Assembly: GCA_029212365.1 (NCBI GenBank)
Contig: JARGOC010000016.1
Span: 1 to 64,000 of the forward strand
From: Roseovarius sp.
GTDB lineage: Bacteria; Pseudomonadota; Alphaproteobacteria; Rhodobacterales; Rhodobacteraceae
Direction: 5' to 3'
DNA: 64,000 bases
Below, in pieces: positions 8,688 through 19,291 of this stretch. The number at the start of each line of letters is the position of its first letter. The first letter of the stretch is position 1. The notes beneath the pieces are model-generated. The model did not search any database. It was not told the origin of the DNA and was given only the letters and a program-made list of their open reading frames with translations. The translations under genes were made by a program, and so were the position numbers.

Positions 8688-9520
8688 GCGCCAATCTGGC
8701 GTTCCTGAGGCATGCCTGCCCGCACGGCCGCCTCAAGGTGTGCTGCCAACTCCTTGCGATTAGAGAAGTCAGACACTTTGACCGGCGGGTGATACACCAG
8801 CCGCACAGACCCTTGGCGCATCGACGCCAGCGTTTGCAATAGATGTGGCCCGAATTCCATATCGCCCCACCAGCCATAGAACCGGGCGTCCTGGCCGGGC
8901 GGCGCGTGATATACCAATGTGACGGGTTGTATATGCATCTCGTCGCGCAGGTTTTCACTTAGGAACGCCTGAAAGAGTGTTGTTTTAAATGGAATAACCC
9001 GCAATCCATCGGTCGATGTTCCCTCGGGAAAAAACAGCAATTTGTGCCCCGCTTTCAGCCGCTCTTCAAACAATTGCGTTTGCGCTTTGGCCTGTTTGGG
9101 ATCGCGTGCAATAAACACTGTGCCTGTGATCCGCGCCAACAGGCCAATTCCCGGCCATTTTGCCACTTCCGATTTGGAGACAAAATAGATGCGTTTATGA
9201 GCGTTCAGCGTGAAAATATCCAACCAAGACGTGTGGTTAGAGACCACAGCTCCACTATGTGTCATTGGCTGCCCCTGCACCTCTCGGCGCATTTGCAACA
9301 CCCAAAATGCCATGCGACAAACCCATTGCGTGATATAGGGCGTCCAAGGCCGATGTGCGCCATATAGGGGCACTTCGATCACTCGAAGTATAGCGGTCAA
9401 CAAAACACCTGCGGACAAGATCACACTCAGAATCAAGCCTCGCGCGATCACGCAAAGCCATCCCATCAACGAGATGCGAACATGCTCGGGCTCTTGCTCT
9501 GGTTTCCAGGTGAAACTCAC
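8684..9520 (-). CDS. olsA: Lyso-ornithine lipid O-acyltransferase (PlsC-type 1-acylglycerol-3-phosphate acyltransferase family)
   Basis: A 278-residue membrane-bound acyltransferase with the NHTSWLD motif (NHx4D), the FPEGTSTDG motif and an N-terminal membrane helix at about residues 20-45. Alone it could be PlsC, but it starts with GTG inside the stop of an OlsB-like gene (GTGA overlap). OlsB makes the lyso-lipid and OlsA adds the second acyl chain, so the pair points to ornithine (amino acid) lipid synthesis. OlsA proteins of this group can also act in glutamine lipid or phosphatidate synthesis. The GTG start is supported by AAGGGA upstream. Confidence 0.85.
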   Translation of the reverse strand: MSFTWKPEQEPEHVRISLMGWLCVIARGLILSVILSAGVLLTAILRVIEVPLYGAHRPWTPYITQWVCRMAFWVLQMRREVQGQPMTHSGAVVSNHTSWLDIFTLNAHKRIYFVSKSEVAKWPGIGLLARITGTVFIARDPKQAKAQTQLFEERLKAGHKLLFFPEGTSTDGLRVIPFKTTLFQAFLSENLRDEMHIQPVTLVYHAPPGQDARFYGWWGDMEFGPHLLQTLASMRQGSVRLVYHPPVKVSDFSNRKELAAHLEAAVRAGMPQERQIGA

Positions 9521-10284
9521 CTTGTAATCCCTTTTGAATAAATGTTTTTCTTGTTTTCACGCATCTGTGCAGTATCCATCACCAGGCAAATATCCGTGGT
9601 GTTAAACCGGTGATCAACGTACGCCCCGTCGCCCACATACCCGCCCAAACGCAGGTACGCTTTTATCAATGAAGGTACTTGCAGCATCGCCGCGCGACGG
9701 TCCAGATCGGCCTCGGCCACCAGATCCATGGATTGGTAATCCCCGTTTCGTGCCCGTGGCCTCAGGTTTTCTGGGGCCAGATGCCGATGATGCAACAAGG
9801 ACAAGGGCTGTGCTAGCGCAGAGGCATCCGTGCCATGAAAGCTGGCAGCGCCAAACAGGATTTCTATTTTGTGATCAGCTACATACATGGCCAAGCTGTT
9901 CCACAGGTGATACATGGCCATGCCACCTCGATACTGCGCGTCCAGACACGAACGCCCCAATTCCAACAGTCGACGCCCCGAGGATTTAAGCCTACTCAAA
10001 TCATATTCATCTTCTGAATAAAACTGCCCTGCCGTCGCCGCCTGATCATCCCGCAACAGCCGGTAAACACCGACCACCTCACCCGGAGCCGCATCACATT
10101 GCAAAATCAGGTGATCAAAACAGGCATCAAACTGATCTGTTTCAAGACCCGCATCATGATCCACCAGCGGCCCGTCACCGCCCAATTCCTGGACGAAAAC
10201 GCGGTAGCGCAATCGCTGGGCTGCTTCCAATTCTTCCTGTGTTTGCGCAAGCTTAACATGAAACTGCGGCGCGGGTTTATTCAT
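9517..10284 (-). CDS. olsB: OlsB-type amino acid N-acyltransferase (ornithine lipid synthesis)
   Basis: A 255-residue GNAT-fold acyltransferase of the OlsB/hemolysin-like family. Characteristic blocks are RYRVFVQELG near the N-terminus, LELGRSC, LFGAASFHGTD and LGGYVGDGAYVD. It would transfer a 3-hydroxyacyl chain from acyl-ACP to the alpha-amino group of ornithine, giving lyso-ornithine lipid for OlsA. I chose ATG 10284 over the longer frame to 10335 because it gives the normal family N-terminus. A second, related protein lies at the window end (63421 onward), so the organism has at least two of this family. Confidence 0.85.
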   Translation of the reverse strand: MNKPAPQFHVKLAQTQEELEAAQRLRYRVFVQELGGDGPLVDHDAGLETDQFDACFDHLILQCDAAPGEVVGVYRLLRDDQAATAGQFYSEDEYDLSRLKSSGRRLLELGRSCLDAQYRGGMAMYHLWNSLAMYVADHKIEILFGAASFHGTDASALAQPLSLLHHRHLAPENLRPRARNGDYQSMDLVAEADLDRRAAMLQVPSLIKAYLRLGGYVGDGAYVDHRFNTTDICLVMDTAQMRENKKNIYSKGITR

Positions 10285-10402
10285 GTGGGATCCAGCCTTG
10301 CCATACAGCCGCGGTTTTAAGTGCTCAGGCCCCACTTGGCAATGATCGCCAAGCTGCGCATCCCGCCCCTCTTTACGAGTGTTAATCTTCTGCTAACCTT
10401 CT

Positions 10403-10585
10403 TTACGGATGATGAACCATAACCAAGGCAATGCGGGAACCATCAATCACCACCTTGCCTGCATCAGGAAAGTTAACAGTGATTTTACCATTGGCATTCG
10501 ATTGCACCTGACCAACCCCCCAATCCGGCTGGCTGGGATGTGCCACCAGCATGCCGGGCTCCAGCAAGGCGTTCAGGTCATACAT
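10403..10585 (-). CDS. DUF3553 small protein
   Basis: A 60-residue protein with a VAHPSQPDWGVGQV core followed by short beta strands, matching the DUF3553 pattern (a small SH3-like or CarD-like barrel often found next to UvrD helicases or alone). No membrane or signal segment. It is divergent from chpT with 30 bases between starts, so the two share a promoter region. Its function is not known. Confidence 0.7.
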   Translation of the reverse strand: MYDLNALLEPGMLVAHPSQPDWGVGQVQSNANGKITVNFPDAGKVVIDGSRIALVMVHHP

Positions 10586-10615
10586 AAATCTAATCCGTGA
10601 AAGGAAACGCGGGAC

Positions 10616-11218
10616 GTGACACTTGATCCTACCGAAAACATCGCCGCACTTCTAGGCTCTCGTATTTGCCATGATCTGATCAGCCCCATTGGCGCGGTCA
10701 GCAACGGGCTGGAATTGTTAAGCCTGAGCGGTGTGGCTGACGATGGCCCCGAGATGCGGCTGATTAGTGACAGCGCCGATAGCGCTACGGGCCGTATCGG
10801 CCTGTTTCGGCTGGCATTTGGCATGGCCTCGCCCAGCCAGAGCACCCGACATGACGAGATTTGCAAGGTCTGGTCTACAGCGATGGCTGATCGTCGTCTT
10901 GATTTGAACTGGCTCGGCTCTGACAGCCTGCCGCGCCCTCTGGCGCAATGTGTGGTTCTCGCACTTTTGTGCCTCGAAAAAGCACTGCCTCAGGGGGGCA
11001 CGCTGAGTGTTGCCAGCGATGATGACCACTGGATGATATCCGCCAGCAGCCCGACGATGAAACAGGAAACTGCGCTTTGGGATATGCTGTCGGGTCAAGG
11101 GCTGGCCAAGGTTGACCCAGCCCATGTGCAGTTTTTGTTACTGCCACAAAATCTGGCTCAGCTTGGGCGCCATTGTCAGGTGAACATGACAGATGAAAAG
11201 CTGACTTTGGCCTTCTAA
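10616..11218 (+). CDS. chpT: Histidine phosphotransferase ChpT
   Basis: A 200-residue ChpT homologue that relays phosphate from the hybrid kinase CckA to CtrA and CpdR in the alphaproteobacterial cell-cycle and motility pathway. The N-terminal dimerisation helix carries the phospho-accepting His19 in a RICHDLISPIGA motif; the rest is a degenerate, ATP-free HATPase-like fold. It starts with GTG at 10616 after an AAGGAAA site. A compact hairpin followed by TTTT ends the gene. In roseobacters this relay controls flagella, gene transfer agents and signalling rather than viability. Confidence 0.9.
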   Translation: MTLDPTENIAALLGSRICHDLISPIGAVSNGLELLSLSGVADDGPEMRLISDSADSATGRIGLFRLAFGMASPSQSTRHDEICKVWSTAMADRRLDLNWLGSDSLPRPLAQCVVLALLCLEKALPQGGTLSVASDDDHWMISASSPTMKQETALWDMLSGQGLAKVDPAHVQFLLLPQNLAQLGRHCQVNMTDEKLTLAF

Positions 11219-11236
11219 GGCGTTTCGCCGCCTTTT
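11217..11236 (+). terminator. Rho-independent terminator after chpT
   Basis: The stem AAGGCG (11217-11222) pairs with CGCCTT (11229-11234) around a six-base loop and continues into T residues. It overlaps the chpT stop codon and lies between the convergent chpT and proA genes. Confidence 0.7.
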
Positions 11237-11264
11237 GCCTGCCTCAGATCAAAGACGGCGCGCT

Positions 11265-12530
11265 TTAGCTGCGTGTCGCACCATCCCCTGTCACCAGATA
11301 TTTGAAGCTGGTCAGCTGGGCTGCCCCCACCGGCCCGCGCGCATGCATCTTGCCTGTGGCGATACCAATCTCTGCGCCCATGCCAAATTCTCCGCCATCG
11401 GCAAATTGGGTTGAGGCGTTGTGCATCAGGATCGCACTGTCAAGCTGGGCAAAAAACTGATCAACTGCGGCGTCGTCTTCGGTGAGGATACAATCGGTGT
11501 GATTGGACCCGTATTGACGGATATGCGCCACAGCTTCATCAATGTTATCAACCACTTTTGCGGCAATGATCATGTCGAGGTATTCACTGCCCCAGTCATC
11601 CTCAGTGGCTGGCGTCACCCCTTGAATGCCTTGCAAACCTGTATCGGCACGCACGTCTACGCCCGCGTCGACCAGCATACGAACCACGCTCTGGCCAAGT
11701 GTATCAGCCACATCCTTGTGGATCAGCAAACACTCAGCAGCGCCACAGATGCCCGTGCGCCGGGTCTTGGCGTTCAGCACCACATCCAGCGTTTTTTGCG
11801 GGTCAGCGGCCGCATCAATATAAATGTGCACGATGCCCTCAAGATGGGCAAACACTGGCACGCGCGCTTTGCGTTGCACAAGCCCCACCAGCCCTTTGCC
11901 ACCGCGTGGCACAATCACGTCAATCGTATCGGTCATGGTCAGCATTTCCTGCACCGCTGCGCGGTCGCGCGTGGGCACCAGTTGAATTGCATCTTCGGGC
12001 AGACCAGCCGCACGCATCCCCTCAACCAGGCAGGCATGTATCGCCCCTGATGAATGAAAGCTCTCCGAGCCGCCGCGCAAGATCACCGCATTGCCGGATT
12101 TCAGGCATAATGCGCCGGCATCCGCTGTCACGTTTGGGCGGCTCTCATAGATCACACCAATCACACCCAAAGGCGTGCGCACCCGCCGGATGTGCAGCCC
12201 CGACGGCATATCCCATTCCGCCAGCACCTCGCCAACGGGATCATTCTGCGCAGCCACAGCGCGCAACCCATCACAGATGCCCTGAATGCGCGGCGCATCC
12301 AGCTTCAGGCGGTCCAGCATGGCCTCACTCAGGCCTTTGTCGCGCCCAAAGCTCATGTCCTTGTCATTGGCGGCTATAATCTCGGCGCGGCGCGCCCAGA
12401 CAGCATCCGCAGCGGCGCTCAGCGCCTTGGCCTTTGACTCCGCACTCGCCGTGGCCAAAGCTGCTGCTGCCACTTTCGCGCGCGCCCCGATATCGGCCAT
12501 CAGTGCAGCGATGTCATCAAAGTCTTTCAT
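11265..12530 (-). CDS. proA: Glutamate-5-semialdehyde dehydrogenase (gamma-glutamyl phosphate reductase)
   Basis: A 421-residue NADPH-dependent aldehyde dehydrogenase-fold enzyme, the second step of proline synthesis. The Cys in RTGICGAAE is the expected catalytic thiol; the [13 protein letters not shown] and LRGGSES stretches are typical of ProA. The ATG at 12530 follows a GGGAG site. It lies 39 bases downstream of proB on the same strand; the two enzymes act in sequence because gamma-glutamyl phosphate is labile. The proB-proA pair closes a long conserved run starting at rplU. Confidence 0.95.
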   Translation of the reverse strand: MKDFDDIAALMADIGARAKVAAAALATASAESKAKALSAAADAVWARRAEIIAANDKDMSFGRDKGLSEAMLDRLKLDAPRIQGICDGLRAVAAQNDPVGEVLAEWDMPSGLHIRRVRTPLGVIGVIYESRPNVTADAGALCLKSGNAVILRGGSESFHSSGAIHACLVEGMRAAGLPEDAIQLVPTRDRAAVQEMLTMTDTIDVIVPRGGKGLVGLVQRKARVPVFAHLEGIVHIYIDAAADPQKTLDVVLNAKTRRTGICGAAECLLIHKDVADTLGQSVVRMLVDAGVDVRADTGLQGIQGVTPATEDDWGSEYLDMIIAAKVVDNIDEAVAHIRQYGSNHTDCILTEDDAAVDQFFAQLDSAILMHNASTQFADGGEFGMGAEIGIATGKMHARGPVGAAQLTSFKYLVTGDGATRS

Positions 12531-12569
12531 GGTCAAAACTCCCTTTGGGCAGAGTAGCATTGTAAGGCA

Positions 12570-14740
<2,171 letters not shown>

Positions 14741-14803
14741 CTAATCTGCCTCTGCCCTCAAGCTCTCGCGGGGGCCAGCGTTTCGTAACTATGCGCGCAA
14801 CAC

Positions 14804-15292
14804 TCATGATTTCAGCGCCATCGTATAGGTCAGGATTGCAAAATCACCATTGCGGGCCTCACAATGCCCCACACAGTTTGGTCCTTGCACAAAACCCAGC
14901 TTTTTCAACACTCGGCCTGAGGCGGGATTGTCGTCAAACACACAGGCTTTCAGCATATCCCAACCGCCCATACGGCGGGCATGACTGACCACAGCTTGCC
15001 CCATTTCAGTGGCATAGCCCTGCCCCCAATGGGCACGCGCCAACATGTACCCCAGATCTCCGTCATGTTTGAGGCCGACCATCCCCACCAGATCATCGCC
15101 ATTCAGCGCCACCAGCCAGCCGCCGGTGTGCGTGAACCCGACGGCGCACCGCGATGCCGCAAATTCCCGGTCCGCAGGCCATGGCCATGTGCCGGTGTGG
15201 CGCACGACCTCAAAATCCTCCGCCATCACCCAGACCTGCTCCAGGTCCGATACGGCAACGGGGCGCAAAGTCAGGCGTTGCGTGGTCAACAT
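14804..15292 (-). CDS. GNAT-family N-acetyltransferase (RimJ/RimL type)
   Basis: A 162-residue protein of the RimJ/L type (Acetyltransf_3): the TQRLTLRPV N-terminus and HWGQGYATEMGQA, which fits the acetyl-CoA pyrophosphate-binding loop (Q/RxxGxG/A). Such enzymes acetylate protein N-termini or small amines. It lies directly downstream (3 bases) of a second GNAT of similar size, and both sit between rpmA and obg, so a ribosomal protein or translation-related target is possible but not shown. Confidence 0.8.
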   Translation of the reverse strand: MLTTQRLTLRPVAVSDLEQVWVMAEDFEVVRHTGTWPWPADREFAASRCAVGFTHTGGWLVALNGDDLVGMVGLKHDGDLGYMLARAHWGQGYATEMGQAVVSHARRMGGWDMLKACVFDDNPASGRVLKKLGFVQGPNCVGHCEARNGDFAILTYTMALKS

Positions 15293-15295
15293 CGC

Positions 15296-15832
15296 TCATA
15301 CGCTCCTGCTATAGGTCCAGGTGGCCACATTGGCGTTGCGCGCCACGCAAAACGCCTCGGCGTCGCCCAGATATTGAAACCCAAGGTTGGTCAGCACCCG
15401 TGCTGAGGCCGGATTGTCCTGAAACACGCTGGCAAAGAACGTGCGGCTGGATTGTGGATTGGCCTCCAGCAGCGCCGCAAGGGCCGCTGACGCCACGCCA
15501 AAATTCCAAAATGCAGGCGCCACCCAGAACCCAGCACCGGATTGATCACGCCCCATGCGCTCCAGCCAAATCAGGCCCATCACTTCAGAGCCGCCCAGCC
15601 TGGTCGCATCCATGACCCAATAATCTTCCTGGCGGTCCTCGGCCCCGGCACGGGTGATGAATGTATCAATGCTGCCGGGTGGCAAAGGATGTGGGATCGT
15701 TGCAATATTGCGCGCCACGCGCACATCACTGGCATACATCTCGATCAGGCCCGCATCCGAATCCCGCACTGGGCGCAGATCAAACTCAGGTGTTTTGATC
15801 AGGGTTTGGGTGATGATGGGGTCAAGTTTCAT
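15296..15832 (-). CDS. GNAT-family N-acetyltransferase (RimJ/RimL type)
   Basis: A 178-residue paralogue of the next gene, with TPEFDLRPV near the N-terminus, an FWNFGVASAAL stretch that fills the acetyl-CoA loop, and a C-terminal FQDNPASARVL element typical of RimJ/L enzymes. The start at 15832 overlaps the stop of the LysE-type exporter gene as ATGA; an in-frame extension to 15892 is not needed. The acetyl-CoA loop departs from the QxxGxG consensus (NFGVAS), so activity should not be taken for granted. Substrate unknown. Confidence 0.78.
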   Translation of the reverse strand: MKLDPIITQTLIKTPEFDLRPVRDSDAGLIEMYASDVRVARNIATIPHPLPPGSIDTFITRAGAEDRQEDYWVMDATRLGGSEVMGLIWLERMGRDQSGAGFWVAPAFWNFGVASAALAALLEANPQSSRTFFASVFQDNPASARVLTNLGFQYLGDAEAFCVARNANVATWTYSRSV

Positions 15833-16434
15833 GATCCCGCTCCTGCAAATAGGACAAATAATACCGAAGCCACCGTCAGCGCCGCCAGGCACCGCATCAG
15901 GTAGGGCTCAAACGTGGTTCCCGCAACTGTGCGCGCAATCTGTTCGCCGAAATATGCCCACGTCGGGTGCAGCACGACCTGTAGGGCAAACAGGCACCCG
16001 GCAATTGTGGCAGTGGCTTGTAACGCCGAGGTGTCAGGCGTCACAAAACTGGTGAACCCGCCGGCGATCATGGCCCAGGCCTTGGAATTTAGCGGATGCA
16101 CCAGCAGCCCTGCCATAAACCCCGGCACATCTGTGTCTACCTGCCCCGGCGACAGGCGCAGATTGGCAATTTTCCAGGCAAGCCAGCAAATATAGGCGAC
16201 ACAGGCCCATTTCAGGGTGGCAAAGATGCCGGGGGCCCCTGTGGCAAGCTCCATCAGGCCAAAGCCCATCGGCCAGACCAGCAGCTGCTTGCCTAAGGTC
16301 ACCCCCAGCACAAAGGGCAGCGACGCGCGAAGCCCATAGCGGGCACCGGTGGACATCAATGCCATATTGGCTGGCCCCGGTGTGGCGACCTGGCTGGCCC
16401 CAAACGCCAGAAAACTAAGAACCGCGACGCTCAT
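15829..16434 (-). CDS. LysE/RhtB-family amino acid exporter
   Basis: A 201-residue inner-membrane protein with about six hydrophobic segments. The N-terminal ATPGPANM segment is the LysE/RhtB signature (PGP after TM1). Members export lysine, threonine, homoserine lactone or cysteine metabolites using the proton gradient. Start at 16434 is preceded by GAGG and overlaps the stop of a 52-residue gene as ATGA, so the two are coupled. Substrate unknown. Confidence 0.85.
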   Translation of the reverse strand: MSVAVLSFLAFGASQVATPGPANMALMSTGARYGLRASLPFVLGVTLGKQLLVWPMGFGLMELATGAPGIFATLKWACVAYICWLAWKIANLRLSPGQVDTDVPGFMAGLLVHPLNSKAWAMIAGGFTSFVTPDTSALQATATIAGCLFALQVVLHPTWAYFGEQIARTVAGTTFEPYLMRCLAALTVASVLFVLFAGAGS

Positions 16435-16589
16435 TCTTGTGCCTCGTGTGGGGTGGGCTTGTTGCACTCATCCCATGCCGCCAGTGCCGGATCCATCCGG
16501 CCCAGTGCGTTTACGGTGTCTTTTGCACGGCCATTAAACTGGCCTTGCTCATACCCCAGTACGATCAGGTCTTTGCCGGTGATCTTCAT
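16431..16589 (-). CDS. Small conserved-looking protein (52 aa) coupled to the LysE-type gene
   Basis: A complete 52-codon frame: starts MKITGKDLIVLGYEQG, ends in PHEAQE, with the stop overlapping the LysE start (ATGA). It is hydrophilic with one Cys and no membrane segment. The tight coupling and non-repetitive composition suggest a real gene. The N-terminal ITGKDLI-LGY pattern suggests a small helical motif, but I cannot assign a function. Confidence 0.6.
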   Translation of the reverse strand: MKITGKDLIVLGYEQGQFNGRAKDTVNALGRMDPALAAWDECNKPTPHEAQE

Positions 16590-16662
16590 GGTTCAATCCA
16601 GTCTTCCTCTTTAAATGCACGCCATGGTGGTGGTGATTGAACCGGTCCTCAAATTTCTTGTC

Positions 16663-16698
16663 AGAAAAAGAAAAAGGGACCGGCGCTCTGCCGATCCC
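16663..16698 (-). terminator. Rho-independent terminator after rpmA
   Basis: Read on the minus strand, an imperfect GC-rich stem (GGGATCGGC with GCCGGTCCC, 16676-16698) is followed by a long T-rich run (16663-16675). It follows the rpmA stop by about 30 bases and should separate ribosomal protein expression from the downstream small gene/lysE/GNAT/obg genes. Confidence 0.75.
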
Positions 16699-16728
16699 CT
16701 TAATGTTCATAAAACCTTTAAGGTCGGC

Positions 16729-16998
16729 TTATTCAGCTGCCTCCGCCATCGGGAGAACCGAAATAAATGTGCGGCCTTTGAAGCCCTTGTGGAACTTCAC
16801 ATTGCCTTCGGACACAGCAAAGATCGTGTGGTCTTTGCCTTGGCCAACACCTTCGCCTGGCCAGAATTTATTGCCGCGCTGACGCACGATGATGTTGCCG
16901 GGGATCACAGATTGACCGCCATACAGCTTTACACCAAGACGACGACCCGCTGAGTCGCGGCCGTTGCGGGATGAACCGCCTGCTTTTTTATGTGCCAT
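16729..16998 (-). CDS. rpmA: 50S ribosomal protein L27
   Basis: An 89-residue protein with the invariant N-terminus [16 protein letters not shown] that reaches the peptidyl transferase centre, then [10 protein letters not shown] and [13 protein letters not shown]. Length and sequence are typical. No firmicute-type N-terminal propeptide. It follows rplU by 11 bases and is closed by a strong terminator. Confidence 0.97.
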   Translation of the reverse strand: MAHKKAGGSSRNGRDSAGRRLGVKLYGGQSVIPGNIIVRQRGNKFWPGEGVGQGKDHTIFAVSEGNVKFHKGFKGRTFISVLPMAEAAE

Positions 16999-17009
16999 CT
17001 TGTCTCTCC

Positions 17010-17672
17010 TTAGCCTTTAGCCAGCTTTTTGGCCTGTTCGACCCAGCCTTCACGCTCGATCCGACCTTTGAACGACAGTTTTTCGTCCATAGCAGTAATA
17101 TCGTCGGCGGTCCATGCTGCCACTTGGGCAAATGTGGTTACACCGGCTTCATGCAGCTTTTTCTCTAGTGCGGGGCCAACACCTGACAGGGTTTTCAGAT
17201 CGTCAGCACCGGCGTCTGCCTTGGCGGCTTTCTTGGGTGCGGCTTTCTTTTCAGCCTTGGGCGCTTCGGCCTTTTTGGCGGGCTTGGCAGCAGCGGTAAC
17301 CGCAGCACCAGAAACCGAGCCAGCGCCCATCGCGGCCATAACGCCGGATTTGTCGCCACCTTTTTCAAGGATGTCGGTAACGCGCAGGATGGTCAGTTGC
17401 TGACGGTGTCCTTTGGTGCGCTGAGAGCCATGCTTACGACGGCGTTTCACAAAGTGGATCACCTTGTCGCCTTTGATCTGGTCCACAACCTCGGCCTGAA
17501 CAGCCGCGCCGTCCACCAGAGGGGCACCAACGACAACCTTGTCGCCACCCAGCATCAGAATTTCGTTGAATTGAACTTTGTCACCGGCATCTGCCGCAAG
17601 CTTTTCCACACGGAGCGTATCGCCCGACTGGACTTTGTACTGCTTGCCACCGGTCTTGAGGACCGCAAACAT
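17010..17672 (-). CDS. rplU: 50S ribosomal protein L21 with C-terminal Ala/Lys linker and helix-hairpin-helix-like domain
   Basis: A 220-residue protein, about twice the usual 100-105. Residues 1-100 are normal L21 ([14 protein letters not shown] start, [16 protein letters not shown] near 77-91). Residues about 120-155 are an Ala/Lys/Pro-rich linker, and 157-218 form a predicted helical module with [17 protein letters not shown], a helix-hairpin-helix pattern. Extended L21 is known in Rhodobacteraceae, and the extra part may bind rRNA or DNA; its role is not established. The start at 17672 is set by AAGGAAA about 8 bases upstream, not the longer frame to 17786. Confidence 0.93.
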   Translation of the reverse strand: MFAVLKTGGKQYKVQSGDTLRVEKLAADAGDKVQFNEILMLGGDKVVVGAPLVDGAAVQAEVVDQIKGDKVIHFVKRRRKHGSQRTKGHRQQLTILRVTDILEKGGDKSGVMAAMGAGSVSGAAVTAAAKPAKKAEAPKAEKKAAPKKAAKADAGADDLKTLSGVGPALEKKLHEAGVTTFAQVAAWTADDITAMDEKLSFKGRIEREGWVEQAKKLAKG

Positions 17673-17829
17673 GCGCATTTCCTTTACTTTCTTCGCATCC
17701 TGTGGTCCCCTGTGTCGGGTGTTTTGGCCATCATGGCCACCTCGGACAGCGCGCCCCAATGGGCGATATTGATATATGCCTCGCACGAGGGGTCCCCCGC
17801 CGAGATGCGCGCTTATTCAAGAGGCAGCG

Positions 17830-18207
17830 ATGAAAGTCAAGAGGGATGCCATGGGAATCCAGAGGTTTGTGATCTTACCACTGATCCTGAGCGCATGTAC
17901 GCCACAAAATGCCAGCCACCTGCCCAATCCTTTGCTGTTGCCAGCCTATGGTACCACCTCGGTTTTGGAGAACGCCAGTTATAATGCGCGGCGCGGTAAA
18001 GTGGAGCGCTTTGTCGCCGCTCATCATGCGCAATTGCTGGACGAAATCGGCGGCGCAGAGGGAGGGTATCTGGCACAAGCCTATACGCTGGCCCGTATTC
18101 CCGACACCGAGCGCGGCGTTGTGACCTCGCGGTTGCGCGCGAATCTGGCACAATACAGACACTCTCAAGAGGCATTGGTTGTGGCGCTCATGGTGCATGG
18201 AGCCTGA
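17830..18207 (+). CDS. Putative small lipoprotein
   Basis: A 125-residue protein whose N-terminus carries a short hydrophobic stretch ending in a lipobox, Leu-Ser-Ala-Cys (LILSAC), so it is probably lipid-anchored. The mature part is hydrophilic and helical, with no family I recognise. Two starts are possible, 17830 and 17851; each has an AGAGG-like site 6 bases upstream. It is divergent from rplU. Role unknown. Confidence 0.6.
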   Translation: MKVKRDAMGIQRFVILPLILSACTPQNASHLPNPLLLPAYGTTSVLENASYNARRGKVERFVAAHHAQLLDEIGGAEGGYLAQAYTLARIPDTERGVVTSRLRANLAQYRHSQEALVVALMVHGA

Positions 18208-18281
18208 TCACCCGGACCATCTTCTGCCCCCGGGATGGCGATCCTGACCTCATTCCAAAGCACTTTATCTCGGCAACTCCG

Positions 18282-18319
18282 AACTCAGAACTCAGAACTC
18301 AGAACTCAGAACTCAGAAC
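18282..18319 (+). repeat. Heptanucleotide tandem repeat, AACTCAG x5
   Basis: Five perfect copies of the 7-base unit AACTCAG from 18282 to 18316, plus a partial AAC, preceded by one imperfect unit (AACTCCG). It lies in the 250-base gap between the convergent lipoprotein and DUF2059 genes, outside any coding frame I accept. Nothing else is seen in this gap. Confidence 0.9.
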
Positions 18320-18457
18320 AAACGGCGCGCAAACATCAGCCAATCGCCAGCCCATAGAGGGGGGCTGACGATGGCCCGGGGCCTGCGGCCTGTTTACCGG
18401 GCTGTTGTGTCTCGAAATACCGATGAACAAGGCGAATGAGGCAATCCCCCCAACCTC

Positions 18458-19291
18458 TCACAATTCCTGAATCTGCAATTGCTCGGCGATCGCCAACCCC
18501 AGCAAATAGGAAATATCCTCATACATCTGGTCAAACGCCACAAAAATTGCCCGGTTCAACAGCTGGCCTTCTTCTGTGCGCCAAAAAGCGACGTAGCCGT
18601 CCAATACTTCGGGATCGACCGGCTGATAGGCCATCAGGAAAAACGATTGCAGCCAATCGCGTGATGAGATGCGCAACTCTTCCTCACCGGCCCAGACATC
18701 GGCCAGTATTTCTTCTTCGGACAGATCAAACGCACCGCCTTCATTCAGGCCATTGTAAAACATCAGGTCCGAATTCAGCGCCCCGGTCACATTCATCTCC
18801 AGCAAATCACTGTCCTTGATCAATGTGTTGACCACATCCACCACTGCGGCTCCCTGCTCAGCCAGATCCTGAAATTGCTCGGCGGCAAAGGCCTCGGTAT
18901 CGGCGTCCAGAAACGCACGGCGCGCCGACAGCTCCAGCGTGACGATCTCGGCCATCTGTGGTGTTTGGTAATAGGCCAGTATCGGCGTCAGGTCAGCGCC
19001 CGCCAGCTCGGCCTCAAACCCTGAGGCCAGCACCTCGTACATCTTGTCGGCGTCATAAATGCGCTCAATCACCCTGGCCCAAGCAGCGTTATCGACATCC
19101 GGGATCATATCCCGCGCCAGATCAGCGCCAAACCGCGCGCCTTCCGCTTGCATGACTTCAACCGTTTCGGCCACCTTCAACGCATCTAACAACGCGTCAA
19201 GCTGGACCGAACGCTCGGCCATCGCTGGCCCCGATACGGCCACAACAGCGGCCACAATAGCGGCCCGTGCCAATGTAAACATTACCCGCAT
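18458..19291 (-). CDS. Secreted DUF2059-domain protein
   Basis: A 277-residue protein with a Sec signal peptide (cleavage likely after GPAMA, near residue 25), then two helical DUF2059-like segments with the Y-x-T-P-Q/F pattern (ILAYYQTPQMAEI; a second near the C-terminus, AFWRTEEGQLLN). It follows a paralogue on the same strand, its ATG sharing one base with the paralogue's TGA; a GTG one codon earlier would give a GTGA overlap. DUF2059 proteins are periplasmic and of unknown function; the pair may act together. Confidence 0.75.
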   Translation of the reverse strand: MRVMFTLARAAIVAAVVAVSGPAMAERSVQLDALLDALKVAETVEVMQAEGARFGADLARDMIPDVDNAAWARVIERIYDADKMYEVLASGFEAELAGADLTPILAYYQTPQMAEIVTLELSARRAFLDADTEAFAAEQFQDLAEQGAAVVDVVNTLIKDSDLLEMNVTGALNSDLMFYNGLNEGGAFDLSEEEILADVWAGEEELRISSRDWLQSFFLMAYQPVDPEVLDGYVAFWRTEEGQLLNRAIFVAFDQMYEDISYLLGLAIAEQLQIQEL

